This document shows, one piece after another, positions 53,751 through 62,963 of a DNA stretch of 64,000 nt. The position numbers were made by a program, and so were the translations under genes. Source of the stretch: Allomesorhizobium camelthorni (GTDB lineage: Bacteria; Pseudomonadota; Alphaproteobacteria; Rhizobiales; Rhizobiaceae); assembly GCF_011045125.1 (NCBI RefSeq), contig NZ_JAAKZF010000008.1, forward strand, positions 92,025 through 156,024. The letters run 5' to 3'. The notes under the pieces were generated by a model. It did no database searches. It was not told where the DNA came from and saw only the letters and a list, made by a program, of their open reading frames with translations. Position 1 is the first letter of the stretch; each line of letters starts with the position of its first letter.

Positions 53751-55217
53751 ATGACAGTGTCGAACGCTACAATTCCGAACGCATCTCCATCGCTGTACAA
53801 TGAGGATCTGGCGCCGGCGAAGGAGCGCAACTGGGGACCTTTCAGCATCTTCAACGTCTGGACTTCGGACGTCCACAGCTTGTGGGGCTATTATCTGGCG
53901 GCCAGCCTGTTCCTGCTGTGCGGCAGCTTCTTCAACTTTATCATCGCCATCGGCGCCGGGTCGCTGATCATCTTCTTCCTGATGAACATGGTGGGCATAG
54001 CCGGCGTCCGCACCGGGGTGCCGTTTCCGGTGCTAGCGCGCGCCTCGTTCGGCATATGGGGCGCCAACTTCCCGGCGCTGGTGCGCGCCATCGTTGCCTG
54101 CTTCTGGTACGGCGCGCAGACCGCCGCCGCCTCCGGCGCGATCGTGGCGCTTCTCGTCCGGTCTGAGGGCATGCTGTCCTTCCACCAGAACGTCCATTTC
54201 CTCGGCCATTCCGGACTGGAAGTGATCTGCTTCTTCGTCGTCTGGGCGCTGCAATTGCTGATCATCCAGAAGGGCATGGAAACCGTCCGCAGGTTCCAGG
54301 ACTGGGCCGGCCCGGCGGTCTGGGTGATGATGCTGATCCTGGCGATCTATCTGTGCGTCAAGGCCGGCGGCTTCAGCTTCACCAGCGAAATCCCGATGGA
54401 CGTGCTGCTGGAAAAGACCCGGGACGCCGGCGTTCCGGGCGAGCCCGGCTCCATCGCCTCGCTGATGGCGGTTGCCGCGATCTGGGTGACCTACTTTTCC
54501 GCGCTCTACCTCAACTTCTGCGACTTCTCGCGCTATTCGCCGGACGAGCGGTCGGTCAGGGTCGGCAATCTGTGGGGCCTGCCGGTCAACCTGATGCTTT
54601 TCTCGCTGGTCGCCGGCGTCACCACCATCGCCGCCTATGAGGTCTATGGCGAAGTGCTGCTCCACCCCGACCAGATCTCGGCCAAGTTCGACAGCTGGTT
54701 CCTGGCGCTGCTGGCCGCGCTGACCTTCGCGGTCGCCACGCTCGGCATCAACGTCGTCGCCAACTTTGTTTCGCCTGCCTTCGATTTCTCGAATGTCTTC
54801 CCCAAGCATATCGACTTCAAGAAGGGCGGCTATATCGCCGCGCTGATCGCGCTTGTGCTCTACCCCTTCGCGCCGTGGGAGGGCAGCGCCGCCGTCTTCG
54901 TCGGCATGATCGGGGCGACGATGGGGCCGATCTTCGGGGTGATGATGGTGGACTACTACATGATCCGCAAAGGGTTGCTGAACGTCGACGCCCTCTACCA
55001 GGAGAACGGCGAGTTCCGCTTTCAGAATGGCTGGCATGTCAAGGCGCTGATCGCCGCCGGCATCGGCATCGTGTTCTCCAGCATCCTGCCCAACTTCACC
55101 AATTGGCTGCCGTCCTGGTGGGGCGTCTACGGCTGGTTCTTCGGCGTGGCTATAGCAGGCGTCATCTATTACGGCCTGCGCGCGGCCGATGTGCGCCCGG
55201 TGCCGAAGCCGGCCTGA
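53751..55217 (+). CDS. NCS1 family nucleobase:cation symporter
   Basis: This 488-residue transporter has twelve membrane segments and the NCS1 start: PAKERNWGPFSIFNVWTSDV, followed by the GIAGVRTGVPFPVLARASFG segment. NCS1 members import uracil, cytosine, allantoin, hydantoins or thiamine precursors with a cation. The subtype cannot be fixed by eye. GAGGGGA lies seven bases before the ATG, and a clean terminator follows. Confidence 0.92.
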   Translation: MTVSNATIPNASPSLYNEDLAPAKERNWGPFSIFNVWTSDVHSLWGYYLAASLFLLCGSFFNFIIAIGAGSLIIFFLMNMVGIAGVRTGVPFPVLARASFGIWGANFPALVRAIVACFWYGAQTAAASGAIVALLVRSEGMLSFHQNVHFLGHSGLEVICFFVVWALQLLIIQKGMETVRRFQDWAGPAVWVMMLILAIYLCVKAGGFSFTSEIPMDVLLEKTRDAGVPGEPGSIASLMAVAAIWVTYFSALYLNFCDFSRYSPDERSVRVGNLWGLPVNLMLFSLVAGVTTIAAYEVYGEVLLHPDQISAKFDSWFLALLAALTFAVATLGINVVANFVSPAFDFSNVFPKHIDFKKGGYIAALIALVLYPFAPWEGSAAVFVGMIGATMGPIFGVMMVDYYMIRKGLLNVDALYQENGEFRFQNGWHVKALIAAGIGIVFSSILPNFTNWLPSWWGVYGWFFGVAIAGVIYYGLRAADVRPVPKPA

Positions 55218-55235
55218 GTCCGAGGTTCAAAATTG

Positions 55236-55265
55236 GGGGCGGGAGAATATCCCGCCCCATTTTTT
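55236..55265 (+). terminator. Terminator of the symporter gene
   Basis: A 9-bp stem, GGGGCGGGA/TCCCGCCCC (55236-55258), with a 5-base loop and then a run of six T after one A. It lies 18 bases past the stop. Confidence 0.95.
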
Positions 55266-55320
55266 GCGCCGGCCATTTTTCGGGTGATCGCCGCGATGCG
55301 TTCATGATATCGGTCTGACC

Positions 55321-56112
55321 ATGAAAATCGTCACCTGGAACATCAACGGCATCAAGGCGCGGATCGGCAATTTGATGGTGTGGCTGAAGGACAGCCAGCC
55401 CGACATCGTCTGCCTGCAGGAAATCAAGTCGGTCGACGACCAGTTCCCGCGCGCCGAGATCGAGGCGCTCGGCTACAATGTCGAGACGCACGGCCAGAAG
55501 GGCTTCAACGGCGTCGCGATCCTGTCGAAATACCCGTTCGACGAGGTCAATCGCGGCCTGCCCGGCGAAAACGGCGACGAGCAGGCGCGCTTCATCGAGG
55601 GCGTTTTCTCGACGGAAAAGGGCGTGCTGCGGGTCGTCTCGCTCTATCTGCCGAACGGCAATCCGATCGGCACCGAAAAATTTTCCTACAAGCTGGCCTG
55701 GATGGCGAGGCTCGAGCAATGGGCCGTAGAGCGGCTCAAGCTAGAGGAGCCGCTGATTCTGGCCGGCGACTACAATGTCATCCCCGAGCCGATCGACGCC
55801 AAGAACCCGGCAGCTTGGGTGAACGATGCGCTGTTCCAGCCGGAATCGCGGCAGGCGTTCCGGCGGCTCTGCAATCTCGGCTTCGCCGAAGCCGTTCGCG
55901 CCGTGACTGACGCGCCGGACACCTATACGTTCTGGGATTATCAGGCAGGCGCCTGGCAGAAGAACAACGGCATTCGTATCGACTTCCTGCTGCTTTCGCC
56001 GGAAGCCGCAAACCGCTTTTCATCGGCAGCTATCGAGAAGCATGTGCGGGCCTGGGAAAAGCCGTCAGACCACGTTCCGGTCGCCATCGATCTGGCCCTG
56101 GAGACCGCCTGA
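55321..56112 (+). CDS. xthA: Exodeoxyribonuclease III
   Basis: This 263-residue enzyme has the XthA motifs: TWNINGIKARIGN, CLQEIKSVDDQFP (metal-binding Glu), LILAGDYNVIPEPIDAKNP, RIDFLLLSPEA and KPSDHVPVAID. It cuts 5' to abasic sites and degrades 3' ends in base-excision repair. The length is normal for the family. Confidence 0.96.
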   Translation: MKIVTWNINGIKARIGNLMVWLKDSQPDIVCLQEIKSVDDQFPRAEIEALGYNVETHGQKGFNGVAILSKYPFDEVNRGLPGENGDEQARFIEGVFSTEKGVLRVVSLYLPNGNPIGTEKFSYKLAWMARLEQWAVERLKLEEPLILAGDYNVIPEPIDAKNPAAWVNDALFQPESRQAFRRLCNLGFAEAVRAVTDAPDTYTFWDYQAGAWQKNNGIRIDFLLLSPEAANRFSSAAIEKHVRAWEKPSDHVPVAIDLALETA

Positions 56113-56172
56113 CCGGAGCGTCTCCCGGAACCGCTGCATGGCCAGTCGCCGGCGGATATGGTACAATAATAT

Positions 56173-56463
56173 ATGAAAACCGTGCCATTCTGCTTGGCGG
56201 TCGCCGCAGTGCTGACGGCGTCGAACGGCGTCGCATTCGCCGAATGCCAGTGTCTGGCCAACGGCCAGACTTTCGAGCAAGGCCAAGTCGCCTGCCTGAT
56301 GCTTCCGAGCGGAAGCCAGCTCGCCCGCTGCGAAATGGTTCTCAACAATTCATCGTGGACAAAAATTCAAGACGGCTGCCCGCAGGCGACTGACAGCTCA
56401 ACCGGCTCGCCTGCCGACCTGGCGTCGGCGGCGCCGCCACCCGATACCGTCAAGGCCTACTGA
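56173..56463 (+). CDS. Small exported Cys-containing protein of unknown function
   Basis: This 96-residue protein has a signal peptide (MKTVPFCLAVAAVLTASNGVA, cleavage after AFA). The mature part starts ECQCLANGQTFEQGQVACLM and has ARCEMVLNNSSWTKIQDGCP, giving five cysteines in about 45 residues. This suggests a small disulfide-bonded periplasmic domain. The last seven bases overlap the end of the opposing Sel1 gene. No family name is known to me. Confidence 0.75.
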   Translation: MKTVPFCLAVAAVLTASNGVAFAECQCLANGQTFEQGQVACLMLPSGSQLARCEMVLNNSSWTKIQDGCPQATDSSTGSPADLASAAPPPDTVKAY

Positions 56464-57272
56464 TTGCCCTTGGTCAGGATGTCGTCGGCAAGCGCGATCG
56501 CGGTGCGCCGGTCGGCTTCGGCGGCGAGCGCGAAGGCCTCTTCCTGCATGCCGCGGATCCACGGCCGGTCGTTCGGTGAGGCGCGTTCGAGGGCTGCCGT
56601 CATCATGGCCAGTCCGCGCACGACCTTGCCGCTCTGGAACAGGAGATTGCCGAGCGTTGCCTGCGCGCCGGCATGGCCCTTTTCGGCCGCAAGCTGGAAC
56701 CAACGGCCGGCCTGGCGCACGCTCGCCTTCACGCCCTCACCCTTGAGGAACATGTTGCCCATCTCGAACTGGGCATTGGGATTGCGGTAGTTGGCGGCGG
56801 CCCGCATGTAGTATTCCTGGGCGGCGGCGGCATTGGGCTTGACCGGACTGCCCGGGATGCCCTTTTTCCAGTAGCTTCCGAGCGCCACAAGCGCGTCGGA
56901 CATGTAGCTTTCCTCGGGGCTGCCCGGCTCGACATCCTGCTTGGCGATCTCGGAGAAGAATTTGAACGCCTCGTAATCGTCGCGCGCCACGCCGTCTCCC
57001 TCGGCATACATGCGCGCCAGCTTCCAGGTCGCGCCGAGCTGGCCGTTTTCGGCGGCATAGCGATAGGCTTCGACGGCCTGGTCCTTGTGGCCGCTCTTAT
57101 AGGCGGAATAGCCGAACTGGAACACCGACCACGGGTTCGACTCGGCCTTCACCTCACCTGAATCGTCGAAAATGTCGTTTTCGAATGCCAGCGCCGCGCC
57201 CACGGCGCCGAAGGTCGCGGCGGCGACCAGTGCCGACAGTGCAGTCGATCTAATGGCATGCGACATACGCAT
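56457..57272 (-). CDS. Sel1/TPR-repeat exported protein
   Basis: This 271-residue protein has a signal peptide (ALSALVAAATFGAVGAALA) and at least four Sel1-type repeats between about 45 and 220 (QAVEAYRYAAENGQLGATWK; KLARMYAEGDGVARDDYEAF; MGNMFLKGEGVKASVRQAGR; WFQLAAEKGHAGAQATLGNL). Sel1 repeats mediate protein contacts in the periplasm. The ATG at 57272 is preferred; a frame to 57848 would add 190 residues of unlike composition. Confidence 0.85.
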   Translation of the reverse strand: MRMSHAIRSTALSALVAAATFGAVGAALAFENDIFDDSGEVKAESNPWSVFQFGYSAYKSGHKDQAVEAYRYAAENGQLGATWKLARMYAEGDGVARDDYEAFKFFSEIAKQDVEPGSPEESYMSDALVALGSYWKKGIPGSPVKPNAAAAQEYYMRAAANYRNPNAQFEMGNMFLKGEGVKASVRQAGRWFQLAAEKGHAGAQATLGNLLFQSGKVVRGLAMMTAALERASPNDRPWIRGMQEEAFALAAEADRRTAIALADDILTKGNQ

Positions 57273-57729
57273 CACAACGCGCTTCTTCCGTGCCGCCGCA
57301 AAATGCGGCGCTGTCGACCTGTTGGCGGGGTGGGCCATGTCCGGTCGACCGTTCCGGTAAAACTGCTCCGGATTTTCGGCCAAACTACGGCCACGCCCGG
57401 CAACGCCTGGAGCTTGCGGCAGACAGGCTGTGTTAAACGCGCCGTGCGCCTCGCCGTTCTCGGTTTTTTGGGGTGCGTATCCCTGAGCTGCCGCGCGGCT
57501 CGGCAGTTCCAGTCTGGAAATTACCTTGGCGTCCAATTTCTTGTCCTTGGCCGCGTTTGCCGCAGCCTTTTGTCTTGCATGCCCGTCCGTGAACCCGGCG
57601 TGCGCCCGGTTTATGGCGGGAAATAGGCAGATTTGGTTTGCCTCACTGTAGCAAATGGCTTGCCTGGAGACTGTTGCGGATTCGTCACAAGTTGAGCGGC
57701 TGAATCGCGGTCGCGTTTGCTGCCGGATA
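57273..57729. other. Gap between Sel1 gene and porin terminator
   Basis: These 457 bases contain no supported gene; the open frames here are short or continue the Sel1 frame into non-protein-like text. The promoter of the Sel1 gene must be here. Nothing else was recognised. Confidence 0.4.
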
Positions 57730-57755
57730 CAAAAAGCCCGGCCGAAGCCGGGCTT
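57730..57755 (-). terminator. Terminator of the OmpP1/FadL gene
   Basis: A 9-bp stem, AAGCCCGGC/GCCGGGCTT (57734-57755), with loop CGAA, followed on the minus strand by a T tract. It lies 19 bases past the porin stop. Confidence 0.92.
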
Positions 57756-57774
57756 GAATGTCACGAATGCTTGC

Positions 57775-59037
57775 TTACCACTTGATCTTCGCGGAAGCCG
57801 AAATCGCTGCCACCAGATCGTTGCCGTATTCGTAGGTGACCTCCTCATCCTCCGACTCGCCGCTGGTCAACACGCCAAGCGCGCCGCCCAAACGGAATTC
57901 GACGTTCTGCGTCGGCGTGTAAGCGGCGCCGGCCGAGAAGGTCCATGTGTCGCTCTGGATGCCGACCGTGGTCGACGTGCCGCGATCCCAGGCAATGCTC
58001 GCCGCCCCGCTCCACTGGTCGTTGAACTTGTGCCCGACGCCGCCCGAAACGGTCCAGCCGTCACGGTACAGAAGTTCGAGAGAAGTCACTTGATTGTCGG
58101 TAGTGCATGGGCCTGGTGTGCCGACGGCGCAGAAGCTGATCTCCTGGAACGTGCTCCAGTCGACCCATTTAATCGAACCGAAAGCGAGCCAGCCAGGCGC
58201 GATGCCAGACTGGATCTTGAACTCGACCGAATCCGGCATGGATTGCTCGCCTACAACATCGGTCACCACGCCAAATATTGCGCGGCGTGGGTCAAGGGGC
58301 GGCAATATAAAAGCAGGAACCTCCGTAAGATCGACTGTGCCGGTGATGTCGCCCAGATCAACCTCGGAATTATATACGAGGCTCGCGCGGAACGCGATTT
58401 CCGGGATTTCGTAAGCCGCACCGATTCGCCAACCGACGCCCTCGCCTTCGAGTTCGAGCCGGCCGATGCCGTTTCCGAACGCATCCGTTCCGGTTAGCGT
58501 CGGAACAGGAGCGACGAGGCGTTCCTTGAAGCCGTCAACCTGCTGGTAGAATACGCCGCCGAGAACACGAAACTGTCCCCTTCCCGCCTGCATCTTGTAG
58601 GAGCAGGTGCCGGCTATGTTGTCGCTGTTGACCTTGGTTTCGATATTGCTGTTGGCGCCCATCCAGTTGGCGCCCGGGTTGCTGTGCGCGCCCCAAGGCT
58701 GCGAATAATCGACCATGCAGTCGACGCTGTCGCCGACGGAAGCCTTGAAGCCGATTCGCGGTATCGCGTAGTCCTCGGTGTCGGCGACGCCGTTGGTCGC
58801 GCCGCCGCCAATGCCGTTAGAGCCGATGCCGTTAAGCGGGTTGATGTCGACGACATCGTCCAATTCGCGCTGCGGCATCACATAGGTGACCGACGCTTCG
58901 CTGGCGAAGCGCGCCGGATCGAAGAGCAGATCGATATTGTAGCCGCCACGCTCGAGGCCGCCGGCGCTTGCCGTGCCAATCACAGCCAGCGCAACGCAGC
59001 CTGCCCCCAGGAGCGTTTTCAAAAGCGGTTTGTTCAT
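57775..59037 (-). CDS. OmpP1/FadL family outer membrane protein
   Basis: This 420-residue protein has a signal peptide (LLGAGCVALAVIGTASAGGL) and then alternating beta strands to a C-terminal AAISASAKIKW, the outer-membrane terminal signal with a final aromatic residue. The start GLERGGYNIDLLFDPARFAS and PDSVEFKIQSGIAPGWLAFG (a FadL-type strand) fit the family, which moves long-chain fatty acids and other hydrophobic compounds. Its own terminator lies 19 bases past the stop. Confidence 0.9.
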   Translation of the reverse strand: MNKPLLKTLLGAGCVALAVIGTASAGGLERGGYNIDLLFDPARFASEASVTYVMPQRELDDVVDINPLNGIGSNGIGGGATNGVADTEDYAIPRIGFKASVGDSVDCMVDYSQPWGAHSNPGANWMGANSNIETKVNSDNIAGTCSYKMQAGRGQFRVLGGVFYQQVDGFKERLVAPVPTLTGTDAFGNGIGRLELEGEGVGWRIGAAYEIPEIAFRASLVYNSEVDLGDITGTVDLTEVPAFILPPLDPRRAIFGVVTDVVGEQSMPDSVEFKIQSGIAPGWLAFGSIKWVDWSTFQEISFCAVGTPGPCTTDNQVTSLELLYRDGWTVSGGVGHKFNDQWSGAASIAWDRGTSTTVGIQSDTWTFSAGAAYTPTQNVEFRLGGALGVLTSGESEDEEVTYEYGNDLVAAISASAKIKW

Positions 59038-59398
59038 GAAAGTTTCTCTCCCCCAAAAGTAAGTGGAAAGAAGCTAGAACCATTTCGTAAAATCGGTGCA
59101 ACCGCGTTTTTGCTGATTTGGATTCGTCGCGGCCTCGAAAGCCGGATGCAGGCAAAAGGCGAACCTCGAAATTGCCACAAATTGACCCCGCTGCGGCGAG
59201 AACAGACCGTAAAATCACCGCTGCGCCTGCAAAAACGGCCGAAATCGCGTGATTTCGGCCGGCTTTTGCGAAGTTGTTACATTATGGCAACAATGAGGCC
59301 GGAAAATATTCTGGCAACCACAGGTTACGCAACGTCATGCTGGTTTTAAGGCGAAACCGGCAGTTCGCACCGACCAAGAATCAGCGGCCGAGGCGCCT
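59038..59398. other. Gap between valS and the porin gene
   Basis: These 361 bases carry the valS terminator (59231-59260) and the porin promoter. No gene is supported. Confidence 0.5.
59231..59260 (-). terminator. Terminator of valS
   Basis: A 10-bp perfect stem, GGCCGAAATC/GATTTCGGCC (59237-59260), with a 4-base loop. On the minus strand GTTTTT follows directly. It lies about 140 bases past the valS stop. Confidence 0.85.
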
Positions 59399-62182
59399 TC
59401 AAACCTCGCCGCGAACTCTCGACAACGCCACATTCAGCCTGGCCTGCGCTTCCTGATATTCGGCGAGTTTTTCGCGCTCACCGGCCACCACTTCGGGCGC
59501 GGCATTGGCGACGAATTTCTCGTTCGACAGCTTCTTATGGATGCGCGCGACCTCCTCGGTGACCTTGGCCAGCTCCTTTTGCAGCCGCACGGCCTCCGCA
59601 TCGAGGTCGATCAGGCTGCCGAGCGGCAGGCAAACAGTCGCTTCTCCGACGACGATCTGCGCAGAGGCCTGCGGCGCGGCGTCGGCATGCGCGACCGCGC
59701 CGATCCGCGCCAGCCGCTTGATCGCCGAATCGTGGCGTTCCAGACGGGCGCGGGTGAGATCGCTGGCCCCGATCACCACCAGCGGCGCGATCGCCGCCGG
59801 CGGCACGTTCATTTCGGAGCGAACCGAGCGTATGCCCGACACCAGTTCCACCAGCCAGTTGATTTCGGCGGCCGCCTCGGCGTCCTCGAAATCTGGGTCG
59901 GGCCAGCGCGCATGGCAGATGAGCGATTGCCGTTCCTGCCCTTCGCCCGCCGTGTGGGCCCAGAGCTCTTCCGTGATGAACGGCATCATCGGGTGGAGCA
60001 GCTTATAGATCTCGTCGAGAACGAAGGCGGCGACCGCCTGGCTTTCGGCCTTGGCGGCGGCATCCTCGCCCATGAAGACCGGCTTCAGCAACTCCAGGTA
60101 CCAGTCGCAGAACAGGTTCCAGACGAAGCGATAGGCGGCGTTCGCGGCCTCGTTGAAACGGAAGGTCTCGATGCCGGCAGTGATTTCGTGCGTCGCACGC
60201 GTCAGCTCGGTCAGGATCCAGCGGTTGATGGTGAGTTTGGCGTCGCCGAGCCAGAGCTCGTCATTGCGCGCGACGCCGTTCATTTCGGCAAAGCGTGTCG
60301 CGTTCCAGAGCTTTGTCCCGAAATTGCGGTAGCCTGCGATGCGGGCCGGATCGAGCTTCACGTCACGCCCCTGCGCCGCCATGCTGGCGAGCGTGAAGCG
60401 CAGCGCGTCGGCGCCGTATTCGTCGATCAGTTCGAGCGGGTCGATGACGTTGCCCTTGGACTTCGACATCTTGGCGCCGTTCTTGTCTCGGACCAGCGCA
60501 TGGACATAGACCGTGTGGAACGGCTCCTCGTCCATGAAATGCAGGCCCATCATCATCATGCGGGCGACCCAGAAGAAGATGATGTCGAAGCCGGTGACCA
60601 GCACGTCGGTCTGGTAATAGGTGCTCAGCTCCGGCGTCTCGTCCGGCCAGCCGAGCGTCGAGAACGGCCACAGCGCCGAAGAAAACCAGGTGTCGAGCAC
60701 GTCTTCGTCGCGAGTCAGGATTTCGCCGGGCTTGAAGTTTTCAAGCAGATCCTCGACCACAGCCTTCATCGGCCCTTCATGGGCGAGATAGTGCTGGACC
60801 GCAGCGCCCAGCGCCTCTTCTTCCGTACGCTCGACGAAAACCGCGCCGTCGGGGCCGTACCAGGCCGGGATCTGATGACCCCACCAGAGCTGGCGCGAAA
60901 TGCACCAGGGTTGGATGTTCTCCATCCAGTCGAAATAGGTTTTTTCCCAGGTTTTCGGCACGAAACTGGTGCGGCCCTCGCGCACCGAAGTCATCGCAGG
61001 GCGGGCCAGTTCCTCGGCGTTGACATACCACTGGTCGGTCAGGAACGGCTCGATCGGCACGCCGCCGCGGTCGCCATGCGGCACGGCGTGGCGGTGCGGC
61101 TCCACCTTTTCGAGGAAACCGCCCTCCTCCATGACCTTGACCACCAGCTTGCGCGCCTCGAACCGGTCCAAGCCGTGCAGCTGGTCCCACACGCCTTGGC
61201 GCAACGGGTTCACATCAACACCTTCAAGGAAGTCGTCGTTATCCTTGAGGTTTATCGTCGCCTCGACGGTGAGGACGTTGATCGCGCGCAGCCTGTGGCG
61301 CTTGCCGACCTCAAAATCGTTGAAGTCGTGCGCCGGCGTGATCTTGACTGCGCCGCTGCCCTTTTCGGGGTCGGAATATTCGTCGGCGACGACCGGGATT
61401 TTCCTGCCGACGATCGGAAGCACGACATTCCTGCCGACCAGGCTCCGATAGCGATCGTCATCCGGATGGACCGCGACCGCCGTATCGCCGAGCATCGTTT
61501 CGGGCCGCGTGGTCGCGACCGCGATGTAGGTTGCGGGGTTTTCCGGTTCGTAGGTCTCGCCCTCGACGGGATAGCGGAAATGCCAGAGATTGCCGTTGAT
61601 CTCGACCTGCTCGACCTCGAGATCCGAGATCGCGGTCAGAAGCTTGGGATCCCAGTTCACAAGGCGCTTGTCCTTGTAGATCAGGCCTTCCTTGTAGAGG
61701 GTGACGAAAACCTCGATGACGGCTCTGGACAGCCCTTCATCCATGGTGAAGCGCTCGCGCGACCAGTCGCAGGACGCGCCGAGCCGCTTCAGCTGATTAA
61801 AGATCATGCCGCCGGATTCGGCCTTCCACTCCCAGACCTTTTCGATGAATTGCCCGCGGCCGATGTCGCGCCGGTGAATCTGGCGCTCCGTAAGCTGCCT
61901 TTCGACCACCATCTGGGTGGCGATGCCGGCGTGATCCATGCCCGGCTGCCACAGCACGTTCTTGCCGCGCATGCGCTCGAAACGGACGAGAATGTCCTGC
62001 AGCGTGTTGTTGAGCGCATGGCCCATATGCAGCGAGCCGGTGACGTTGGGCGGCGGAATGACGATGGTGAACGGCTCCGCATCCGGCTCGGCGCCGGCGC
62101 CGGCGGCAAAGGCGTCGGCCTCCGCCCAGCGCTTGGCGATTTTCGGCTCGACGACGCCTGCGTCATAGGTCTTCTCAAGCAT
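59399..62182 (-). CDS. valS: Valyl-tRNA synthetase
   Basis: This 927-residue class I synthetase has the HIGH-type motif PPPNVTGSLHMGHALNNTLQ, WGHQIPAWYGPDGAVFVERT and the KMSKS loop GAKMSKSKGNVIDPLE. The editing domain and a C-terminal coiled coil (LIDLDAEAVRLQKELAKVTE) are present. It charges tRNA-Val. ATGs at 62182 (MLEKTYDAGVV) and 62197 (five residues more) are possible; the first matches the family start. Confidence 0.97.
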   Translation of the reverse strand: MLEKTYDAGVVEPKIAKRWAEADAFAAGAGAEPDAEPFTIVIPPPNVTGSLHMGHALNNTLQDILVRFERMRGKNVLWQPGMDHAGIATQMVVERQLTERQIHRRDIGRGQFIEKVWEWKAESGGMIFNQLKRLGASCDWSRERFTMDEGLSRAVIEVFVTLYKEGLIYKDKRLVNWDPKLLTAISDLEVEQVEINGNLWHFRYPVEGETYEPENPATYIAVATTRPETMLGDTAVAVHPDDDRYRSLVGRNVVLPIVGRKIPVVADEYSDPEKGSGAVKITPAHDFNDFEVGKRHRLRAINVLTVEATINLKDNDDFLEGVDVNPLRQGVWDQLHGLDRFEARKLVVKVMEEGGFLEKVEPHRHAVPHGDRGGVPIEPFLTDQWYVNAEELARPAMTSVREGRTSFVPKTWEKTYFDWMENIQPWCISRQLWWGHQIPAWYGPDGAVFVERTEEEALGAAVQHYLAHEGPMKAVVEDLLENFKPGEILTRDEDVLDTWFSSALWPFSTLGWPDETPELSTYYQTDVLVTGFDIIFFWVARMMMMGLHFMDEEPFHTVYVHALVRDKNGAKMSKSKGNVIDPLELIDEYGADALRFTLASMAAQGRDVKLDPARIAGYRNFGTKLWNATRFAEMNGVARNDELWLGDAKLTINRWILTELTRATHEITAGIETFRFNEAANAAYRFVWNLFCDWYLELLKPVFMGEDAAAKAESQAVAAFVLDEIYKLLHPMMPFITEELWAHTAGEGQERQSLICHARWPDPDFEDAEAAAEINWLVELVSGIRSVRSEMNVPPAAIAPLVVIGASDLTRARLERHDSAIKRLARIGAVAHADAAPQASAQIVVGEATVCLPLGSLIDLDAEAVRLQKELAKVTEEVARIHKKLSNEKFVANAAPEVVAGEREKLAEYQEAQARLNVALSRVRGEV

Positions 62183-62322
62183 GGAAACGGTCCGCATTGT
62201 CCGGAAATCTAGTCGGTCCGGTGTAAATCGGAAGGGCTTGGTCGAGTCAAACGGTTAGTGCGGTTGCGCGGTCATGGAAGCGCTCGCATGGGCGTGGGCA
62301 ACCATATATAAAGGATGACGTG

Positions 62323-62546
62323 ATGGCGCTTTCATACATGACAAGGAAACGGACGCCGTGGTGCTGAAGCGCAAGGACCTGACGGAAACCATTCGAGAGG
62401 CGGTTGAGAACGAACTTCAGCGCACAAAGAAAGCCATTCCCCTGGTCGAAAGGCTGAAGGCGCTGGGCGACGAGTACGCGAAATATCCAAGAACCGGAGA
62501 GAAGGCGGACAAGGCGTTCTACGACGATCTGGGAGACAATCTCTGA
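62323..62546 (+). pseudogene. vapB: vapB-type antitoxin gene with a frameshift near its start
   Basis: An ATG at 62323 with AAGGA upstream begins MALS, but the frame is broken within 62335-62336. In the shifted frame the sequence continues HDKETDAVVLKRKDLTETIR and ends at 62546, as in Rv0623-type VapB antitoxins (MALSIxDxETD). One base appears to be missing. A shorter product could start at GTG 62358. The VapC gene follows directly and is also broken. Confidence 0.7.
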
Positions 62547-62942
62547 GGTTCGTCGATGCGTCCGCGATCTTCGCCATCATCGCACAAGAGAGCGACTGGC
62601 GCGAACTCTCGGAGCGTCTCACACGCGCGGACCAAAATTTTCGTATCGCCCCTGCCGATATGGGAGGCGGTTGTTGGCCTTGCCAGAGAAAGCCGGTATC
62701 CGTTTGAAAAGTCCGAGCAACTTGTGAACCGTTTCGTTCAAGAGATCCAGGCAACCACCATCGGAATAGATGACGAGATCGGGCGCGAGGCTTTGCGCGC
62801 GTCGCGCCTCTACGGCAGAGGCCGCCATGGGGCGGCGCTCAATTTCGGCGATTGTTTTAGTTACGCCTGCGCCAAGATCCTGGGCGTGCCCCTGCTCTGC
62901 AAGGGCAACGACTTCCCGCAGACCGACATCAAGCTGGCCTGA
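62543..62942 (+). pseudogene. vapC: vapC-type PIN-domain toxin gene with a frameshift
   Basis: The first part, read from 62546, gives RFVDASAIFAIIAQESDWRE, the PIN-domain start with its first aspartate; the rest is in another frame from about 62652: LPIWEAVVGLARE, then NFGDCFSYACAKILGVPLLC and GNDFPQTDIKLA. The frame change lies at about 62651 (one extra base, or two missing). The codon before RFVDAS is CTG, which overlaps the antitoxin stop. Unless the sequence is wrong here, the toxin is dead. Confidence 0.8.
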
Positions 62943-62963
62943 ACGAGCTTCGACCAAAGACCA

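Noticed and set aside
57273..57848. 190-residue N-terminal extension of the Sel1 protein
   Set aside because: It crosses the porin terminator and precedes a clear signal peptide; its composition is unlike a protein domain.
59537..62212. An 891-codon plus-strand frame
   Set aside because: It is an antisense shadow of valS, whose motifs are complete.
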